Positions 59,124 through 64,000 of a stretch of DNA of 64,000 nucleotides are shown here, one piece after another. Every line of letters starts with the position of its first letter. Positions within the stretch are counted from its first letter, which is position 1. Below the pieces are notes generated by a model that saw only the letters and a list, made by a program, of their open reading frames with translations, made no database searches and had not been told where the DNA came from. Origin of the DNA: Pseudomonas sp. P8_241 (lineage in GTDB: Bacteria; Pseudomonadota; Gammaproteobacteria; Pseudomonadales; Pseudomonadaceae); NCBI RefSeq assembly GCF_034008315.1, contig NZ_CP125377.1, positions 3,360,001 to 3,424,000 of the forward strand, written 5' to 3'. Made by a program: the position numbers and the translations under genes.

Positions 59124-60863
59124 TCAATCCGCCAGGATCGGCAATTGCAGATAAGAGGCGTATTTGCCACCGGTATGGATCACGTGCTGCCCGCTGTTGG
59201 CGCCAACGTATTCAGCAATGCCTGGCATCAACGTGCCCGAGAGGTTGCGCGAACTGATGATGAAGCGCAGTTGTTCACCCGGGTGGAACGCCATGCCGAT
59301 CGGGAGCAGGTCGATTTCGATGTTCACGATTTCGCCCGGCGCAAGCTTCTCGATGCGGTCGAAGCTGTGGGCGGGAACGTCATCGGTGGACAAGTTGTCG
59401 TCCAAGTGGCGCGTCGACACCCGCAAGCGCCCATCCGAACCTTTGTAGCGAAGGACGGTGGCGCCGTGATCGGTGAGGTCATGAATCCTCGCGCTCTGGT
59501 TATGCGCAGTGAACTGCTGGAGCGGGGAGCCGAACCTGTCGAGTTTCTGGATGAGCACGAACAGGTCCATGTCATCGGCGCCGCGTGCCTCGACCCACAG
59601 ATTTGCCTTGGGATAGCCCACCATCACCGTTTCCTTGTCGAAGCGCGTGATGAAGGAAACCACATCGGGATTGACGCCGACGTCGTACATCGCAGGCACT
59701 TCGCTGGCTGGCGCTGCGGGGTTGAGAATGCGCGCACCGCCGTCGAGGTACAGTTTGGTCGAAACCGCTTCCTTCGGCGGGAAAGCGTCGGCCGGTACAT
59801 TGACCTGGTCACCGCCCTGGAAATCATGGACCGAGTAGCGCACGTGGGGAGTGACCTCCCAATCATTGTCGATGTCTTTGAGGTAGCGATCGAAGAAGCG
59901 GCGCAGGTCTTCCACGTTGGCTTCGTCGTAGTAGTCAGGCCATTCCTGGCTGTTGTGGATGCGCAGCCATTTGTCCTCGGAGGCCAGGCGTCGCCAGGCG
60001 CGGAAGGTGCCTGCGGTGTGCAGGGTGTTGGAGTAACTGGCCACGACAAAGGCCGGGACGTTGATGCGCTCGAACTCGGGGATTTTGTTGGCCCATAGCT
60101 CGTTGATCAGCGGGTAGCGTTCGGCTTCGGACAGGATGTCTTCTTTGCGGTTCTTGCCGAAAAAGCTGCCTTCCTGGAGCAGGCGTGCGAAAGCGGTGTC
60201 CGGCATGCCGCCGCGCATCACCAGATCGCGGTAGACATCACTCACGCCTTCCCAGGGGTTGATCGCCGCCAGGTGCTTGGGCTGTTCGGCTGCGGCGAAC
60301 CATTGCGAAACGGCGAGGTAGGAGGTGCCGCTCATGCCGACCTTGCCGGTGCACCAGGACTGCTCTGCCAACCATTCGATCAGGTCATGGCTGTCGCGGC
60401 CATCCTGGCGGTCCCAGAGCACGCTGTCGCCTTCGGAATCCACGCAGCCGCGAATGTCGGGGTTGCATATGGCATAGCCGTGGGCGCACCAGTACGCCGG
60501 GTCCGGCGCTTCGAATTTTGCCAGTCCCGAAACCACGGAGTTGCTCAGCCCGACCAGACCGAAGACACCCATTACACTCATGGAGGTGCCCTGGCCTTTG
60601 CCATAGGGGCTCCACGCCACGATCACGGGGACCTTCTCGGTGCCGGCGGGACGGAAGACGTCGACATAAATGGTCACGCCGTCGCGCAGGGTGACGGCCA
60701 CGTCTTTCTCGAACACGATATCGACCGGCAACGGGCGGAATGGCGGTGCGATCTGAAAACCTGCCTTCAGCGTGCGAGTACCTGGTTCAAACGCAGTGAG
60801 AAGGCCGGTTCTGCCCGCCGGCAGCGGGTGAGACGGTACAAACATCTTTGGGCAGTCACTCAT
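59124..60863 (-). CDS. CocE/NonD-family hydrolase, short form (copy 3)
   Basis: A 579-residue CocE-type hydrolase without the extra N-terminal domain. The core begins DVAVTLRDGVTIYVDVFRPAG, with nucleophile Ser181 in VGMSGTSYLAVSQ. The segment that normally holds the catalytic Asp reads VVASYSNTLHTAGTF, with Asn at the aligned place, and the C-terminal part has WLRIHNSQEWPDYY and FFDRYLKDIDN, typical of one CocE/NonD subfamily. A jelly-roll domain ends the protein. The upstream coding strand has AAAAACAA (Crc/Hfq motif) before AAGGAG. It diverges from the second TetR gene across a perfect palindrome. Confidence 0.87.
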   Translation of the reverse strand: MSDCPKMFVPSHPLPAGRTGLLTAFEPGTRTLKAGFQIAPPFRPLPVDIVFEKDVAVTLRDGVTIYVDVFRPAGTEKVPVIVAWSPYGKGQGTSMSVMGVFGLVGLSNSVVSGLAKFEAPDPAYWCAHGYAICNPDIRGCVDSEGDSVLWDRQDGRDSHDLIEWLAEQSWCTGKVGMSGTSYLAVSQWFAAAEQPKHLAAINPWEGVSDVYRDLVMRGGMPDTAFARLLQEGSFFGKNRKEDILSEAERYPLINELWANKIPEFERINVPAFVVASYSNTLHTAGTFRAWRRLASEDKWLRIHNSQEWPDYYDEANVEDLRRFFDRYLKDIDNDWEVTPHVRYSVHDFQGGDQVNVPADAFPPKEAVSTKLYLDGGARILNPAAPASEVPAMYDVGVNPDVVSFITRFDKETVMVGYPKANLWVEARGADDMDLFVLIQKLDRFGSPLQQFTAHNQSARIHDLTDHGATVLRYKGSDGRLRVSTRHLDDNLSTDDVPAHSFDRIEKLAPGEIVNIEIDLLPIGMAFHPGEQLRFIISSRNLSGTLMPGIAEYVGANSGQHVIHTGGKYASYLQLPILAD

Positions 60864-60877
60864 GCGAACTCCTTATA

Positions 60878-60891
60878 TTTGTTTTTTGTTT
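60878..60891 (-). promoter_or_regulatory. Crc/Hfq-type site before CocE copy 3
   Basis: On the minus strand AAACAAAAAACAAA includes the exact match AAAAACAA and precedes AAGGAG and the ATG at 60863. Confidence 0.6.
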
Positions 60892-60932
60892 CGGGACCGA
60901 TTGCAGTAAGGTACGGCGGTATGGAAATTAAT

Positions 60933-60952
60933 TCAACACGTGTTGATATATT
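60933..60952. promoter_or_regulatory. Operator palindrome TCAACACGTGTTGA abutting TATATT, TetR copy 2
   Basis: A perfect 14-base palindrome (60933-60946) is followed directly by TATATT (60947-60952), a good -10 box for the TetR gene 28 bases downstream. The half-sites equal those at 55920-55933. An outer AATTCAA/TTGAATT pair also surrounds it. Confidence 0.75.
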
Positions 60953-60979
60953 GAATTCGCAGGAAATCAGGGTGAGCCT

Positions 60980-61579
60980 ATGACTAAAGAATCCACTCCC
61001 GCGCCGCGCCGTGGACGGCGGCCAGGACCCAACAGCACGCGGCAGTTGGTGCTTGACGCAGCACGAGCGCGCTTCGCCAGTGACGGTTTTGCCGGCACCA
61101 CCATTCGCCTGGTGGCGGCCGATGCGGGCGTCGATGTGGCCCAGGTGATGCAGTTCTTCCGCTCGAAGGACGAGCTTTTTGCCGCGGTGATGGCTATTCC
61201 GGCGTCCGCGCTGCAGCGCTTCGATGCGCTCTATGAGGGACCGGACGAGCACTTGGGCGAGCGAGTGGTGCGCGCCTTTCTCGCCGGCTGGGAAGGCATA
61301 GCCGAAGAGTCAGAACCGTTGATGGCCACGCTGCGCGGGGCATTCGTCAATGATCAGGCTCGCGAGCAGCTACGTGGCTTCATCCAGTCGCGATTGCTGA
61401 CAGGCACCAGTGACCATCCCGATCCAGAAGCCATGCTCCGCTCCGGCCTGGCCGCTTCTTTGCTCGTCGGCATGGTCGTCGGCCGGCGAATCATCGGGGT
61501 GCCCATTCTGGTTGCCGCCGAATCGGAAGAACTGGTCAGGATTGTCGGTCCTGCCATTCAGAAGATTCTCGTGCCCTAA
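60980..61579 (+). CDS. TetR-family regulator (copy 2, paired with CocE-like hydrolases)
   Basis: A 199-residue TetR protein with DNA-binding domain RRGRRPGPNSTRQLVLDAARARFASDGFAGTTIRLVAADAGVDVAQVMQFFRSKDELFAAVM. Most of its length aligns with the TetR at 55993 (for example EESEPLMATLRGAFVNDQAREQLRGFIQSRLL against EESEPLMAMLRNAMVNEQARQHLRDYIESRL). The recognition helices are nearly the same, and so are the two palindromic operators, so cross-regulation is expected. It diverges from hydrolase copy 3 and is followed by a MarR gene. Confidence 0.9.
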   Translation: MTKESTPAPRRGRRPGPNSTRQLVLDAARARFASDGFAGTTIRLVAADAGVDVAQVMQFFRSKDELFAAVMAIPASALQRFDALYEGPDEHLGERVVRAFLAGWEGIAEESEPLMATLRGAFVNDQAREQLRGFIQSRLLTGTSDHPDPEAMLRSGLAASLLVGMVVGRRIIGVPILVAAESEELVRIVGPAIQKILVP

Positions 61580-61657
61580 GCTGAACATCGAACTGTCTGG
61601 TTGAACAACCGGGCGGGGACGTGCACGACGATCCGTCTACGCATTGAAGGGGATTAC

Positions 61658-62125
61658 ATGGACGATTTTTCCGGCGCCGGTTTTGAGCAAGTGCAGTTCG
61701 GAATGTTGCTTGGGCGGGCGGCCGCATTGAAAGATCGGCTGCTGGATCGACATCTGATGCCGTTGGGTATCACCGCTGCCCAACTCAAAGTGCTGAGGAT
61801 CATTCGTCGCGGGGAAAACACTGCCGTCGCGTTGTGCCGACACCTTTCCATCCACAGCGCGGCGATGACTCGCATGCTCGATCGCCTTGAGCGCAAGGGC
61901 TTGATCGTTCGTATGCCGGACGATAAGGACCAACGCCAGGTTCGCCTGGCGCTGACAGCCGATGGGGAAGCCATAGGTTCGGTGCTGCCAACGATGGAGG
62001 TGGCTGCAATGAATGAATTCACCGCAAGCCTCACGTCGGAGGAACTTCTTCGCCTAGAGAGTCTGTTGGAGAAGATGCTGCGCACTGAATCGCCCAGGTT
62101 CTCAATGCCAGACATTCGTACCTAG
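61658..62125 (+). CDS. MarR-family transcriptional regulator
   Basis: A 155-residue MarR protein: LLGRAAALKDRLLDRHLMPLGITAAQLKVLRIIRRGENTAVALCRHLSIHSAAMTRMLDRLERKGLIVRMPDDKDQRQVRLALTADG is the full winged-helix core with the wing DDKDQRQVRL. GAAGGGG precedes the ATG at 61658; an in-frame TTG at 61601 is rejected. It lies 78 bases after the TetR gene and could be co-transcribed. It is the last gene before the base-composition change and may control a neighbouring transporter or hydrolase operon. Confidence 0.9.
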   Translation: MDDFSGAGFEQVQFGMLLGRAAALKDRLLDRHLMPLGITAAQLKVLRIIRRGENTAVALCRHLSIHSAAMTRMLDRLERKGLIVRMPDDKDQRQVRLALTADGEAIGSVLPTMEVAAMNEFTASLTSEELLRLESLLEKMLRTESPRFSMPDIRT

Positions 62126-62454
62126 CGATCCGCGATGGCGTTTGCAGGTACTCGAACACACGGATGGCCTTGCGCGTAAGAATAAGCGGCGCGAACGGCG
62201 TTATGAAGGCTGAAACAATAACACGTTAGTTAGATAATTGGGTAAACACCTTACAGCGGCAGGGATAGACGTGGCATAGGTGAGGCCAATGGGTCACTCG
62301 AATGGCCCTAGCATGCGCATCACAAACCTTTTATGCAGTATCCGGGTATGACAGTTATCGGATATCACATCTGTATTTCTCCGATCTGGCCGCTAGGTAT
62401 TCCTAGAAAACTCTGGCCAAAAGAAGGCTAAGCAGGTTGCAATACAACTGCACC
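62126..62454. other. 329-base non-coding transition to AT-rich DNA
   Basis: No gene is supported here. The GC content begins to fall and remains low to the end of the window. It separates the catabolic cluster from the recombinase gene and probably contains the element border, but no clear attachment core or tRNA is visible. Confidence 0.5.
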
Positions 62455-63684
62455 CTAGAGCTGTTCTGTTCCTTTGCTGTAGTACCGGTCCATCGTATAG
62501 GCGAGTGATGCGTAGCGGAGATCTCGCTGAAGGTGTCTAAGATCCCTAAATTGTGCGGCGTTCATTGCCCCGGTTTCGCGCAACCAAGCTAAAGAAGCAG
62601 CACGAAGGGAAGTACATTGCTCATCGCTCGAACCACTACGTACCATCTTCAAAAGCGTGAGATCAAAAATGTTTTGAACGATTTTTCTTATCTGTCGATC
62701 CGTTAATCCAGGTCTACCATGTACCGTTACAAGCAGCGGATCACTGTCCCCAGGACTCGGTAAGGGTGACAGATTTCGGCTTTCTCTATAGCGGACAAGA
62801 TATGGAATAAATTCGGGGTCCACCGAAATTATCTGAGACTTGCTTCGACCTGGTAATTCAAACCACCAACAATCGTCGCGTTCAAAAAAAGAACTCATGC
62901 ATGGTGTGTTTTCATTAAAGCTAGCGAGATCAGCACCTCGAAGGTACAAGTAATAGGTTACCATGATAATGAATAACGATCGTTCATATCTAGGGTCGCA
63001 CTGCGCCATGGTTTCCGCAGTATCAACAACCAATGCCCATTGTTCGTGCGTTAGTGATGGCCTATTTTTTTTTGTGGATCTCAAGCGATTAGCGTATCGT
63101 TTACTTAATAGCGCCGCAGGATTCGATTTACCAACACCTATCTCGATCATGTAGTTATAAAATGAACTGCATGCACTAAGCAACTGAACCATGCAACTAA
63201 CTGACGTCACGCACTGAAAAGTCGAGTCGTCCTCATCATCTATTTTAATACAATTCCCCATCGCCTTTGAGCGTCGATTCCTCATTGGTCGCCAAGCGTC
63301 ATTGAAATCTATATAGCCCTCATTATCAGTGAATCGCTGTCTCGGACAGCTTCCCACCCAATCATTCGCAGGGTGCTCGTTAAAACTAACAAAGTCCCTG
63401 ATGTCATTGACACTCAAAGCTAATGGTGATTTTTCCGCGTAGATCCAACTCCAAAGAAGTATGCGCTCAATATAATTTCTGTAGTTTGGGAACGTATTAG
63501 GTTCTACGCAGCGCGCTAATAAAAATTTGCGTGCACAAACGTAGTCTTTCTCGACATCAATAGAAGACTGGAAGCTCTCAAAATATTTGCACACTGACGG
63601 ATAACGAGCATAGAGGTTTAATAATGGAGTTTCCAGAGACGCCTTGTCGTCGAAAATTGGGCGAGGCCGCAAGTAGATTTTCAC
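62455..63684 (-). CDS. Tyrosine recombinase/integrase-like protein
   Basis: The 409-residue protein has an N-terminal SAM-like core-binding region (about residues 40-200, FYNYMIEIGVGKSNPAALL) and a catalytic-like domain: Arg249 (YLYLRGADLASF), Lys282 (GRSKSQIISVD), Arg361 (TSLRAASLAWLRETGA, where relatives have His-x-x-Arg; the His is not evident) and a Tyr-rich end (RHLQRDLRYASLAYTMDRYYS) holding the presumed nucleophile. It starts with GTG, with GGAG upstream. Codon use and GC are unlike the catabolic genes. It is probably part of a transposon or island; whether it is active is uncertain because of the altered catalytic motif. Confidence 0.75.
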   Translation of the reverse strand: MKIYLRPRPIFDDKASLETPLLNLYARYPSVCKYFESFQSSIDVEKDYVCARKFLLARCVEPNTFPNYRNYIERILLWSWIYAEKSPLALSVNDIRDFVSFNEHPANDWVGSCPRQRFTDNEGYIDFNDAWRPMRNRRSKAMGNCIKIDDEDDSTFQCVTSVSCMVQLLSACSSFYNYMIEIGVGKSNPAALLSKRYANRLRSTKKNRPSLTHEQWALVVDTAETMAQCDPRYERSLFIIMVTYYLYLRGADLASFNENTPCMSSFFERDDCWWFELPGRSKSQIISVDPEFIPYLVRYRESRNLSPLPSPGDSDPLLVTVHGRPGLTDRQIRKIVQNIFDLTLLKMVRSGSSDEQCTSLRAASLAWLRETGAMNAAQFRDLRHLQRDLRYASLAYTMDRYYSKGTEQL

Positions 63685-64000
63685 CTATGAACACTCCGCA
63701 TCTATTAAGAAAAGGTGCGCACCGTAAATGCGCGTTGTTACACAGAGCTCACAGGCTCATTAGGAACGGTAAATGCCCGATTCCAATTAGTCAATTAATT
63801 GATATCGATTTCTGGAAATCTTTTTATATTTCCACCGATAATCGATTACGCATGGAAAACTATCAGGTGGACTATCCAACAAAGAAATCACCAAAAACCG
63901 TGGAATTTCTTATTGTTATTGCGTAAGCAATGGATTTATTCGTCTGAAAAAAGTGGAATTGGTAGCTGTTAATCAGTGGAATTGCTCGTTATCAGGTGGA
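63685..64000. repeat. AT-rich region with short direct repeats, possible transposon/IS end
   Basis: TATCAGGTGGA occurs at 63861-63871 and again at 63990-64000, and GTGGAATT occurs at 63900-63907, 63953-63960 and 63976-63983. Such multiple short repeats resemble transposase-binding arrays at the ends of IS21-like or Tn7-like elements. The region also supplies the upstream sequence of the recombinase gene. No convincing coding sequence is seen; the element would continue beyond the window. Confidence 0.45.

Noticed and set aside
63624..63926. 100-codon plus-strand frame near the right end
   Set aside because: It overlaps the recombinase start on the opposite strand, lacks a good ribosome-binding site and family features, and runs into the terminal repeat array.
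1..64000. CRISPR arrays, tRNA and rRNA genes
   Set aside because: Looked for regularly spaced repeats and for tRNA- or rRNA-like sequence; none was recognised. The short repeats at 63.9 kb are irregularly spaced and not CRISPR-like.

Overview
The window looks like chromosomal DNA of a fluorescens-group Pseudomonas. Most of it has high GC and Pseudomonas-like codon use. It carries a typical Pseudomonas REPIN near 50.6 kb. A-rich motifs of the Hfq/Crc catabolite-repression type (AANAAYAA) precede or overlap the start of a large share of the transcription units. These are sequence observations plus family knowledge; the species is inferred.

Nearly all of 1-62.1 kb is a catabolic super-cluster. 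Three cassettes each pair a different type of aromatic hydroxylase with an extradiol (VOC-fold) ring-cleavage dioxygenase and a fumarylacetoacetate-hydrolase-fold (FAH) enzyme. Cassette A (1-2.9 kb, minus strand) has an MhpA-type FAD hydroxylase. Cassette B (5.8-10.5 kb) has an HsaA/C2-type two-component monooxygenase with its flavin reductase and a BKACE beta-keto acid cleavage enzyme. Cassette C (30.5-36.3 kb) has an HpaB-type monooxygenase with a reductase carrying a MarR-like tail, a CMD protein and a GST. Between B and C lie a FadL-type channel, a TetR regulator, an MFS transporter, an OprB-like porin, a chemoreceptor preceded by a possible 37-codon leader, a complete pyruvate-dehydrogenase-type E1-E2-E3 operon, an NmrA-like protein, an aldo/keto reductase, and a hydratase/acyl-CoA dehydrogenase/CoA-transferase/CitE-lyase set resembling the itaconate (C5-branched dicarboxylate) pathway. 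That set would yield acetyl-CoA and pyruvate, which the PDH complex could use.

37.6-45.7 kb is an envelope/transport block: DUF1302, DUF1329, YCF48-like, MMPL/RND and AAHS-type MFS proteins. 45.9-50.5 kb is a run of small alpha/beta-barrel or cone-fold proteins (two VOC, one SnoaL-like, one EthD-like), an SMP-30 lactonase and two SDRs, one with a degenerate active site. Its substrate is not recognisable. Two overlapping LysR genes follow. 53.5-60.9 kb holds three CocE/NonD-type hydrolases, two with an unusual fused N-terminal domain, organised around two paralogous TetR genes. Both TetR intergenic regions carry the palindrome TCAACA-N2-TGTTGA, and a near-copy lies in front of the MFS gene at 13 kb.

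Near 62.1 kb the base composition becomes AT-rich. A tyrosine-recombinase-like gene and a terminal repeat array (63.86-64.0 kb) suggest the border of a mobile element. No tRNA, rRNA or CRISPR array was seen. Function calls rest on family recognition by eye; substrates are inferred.
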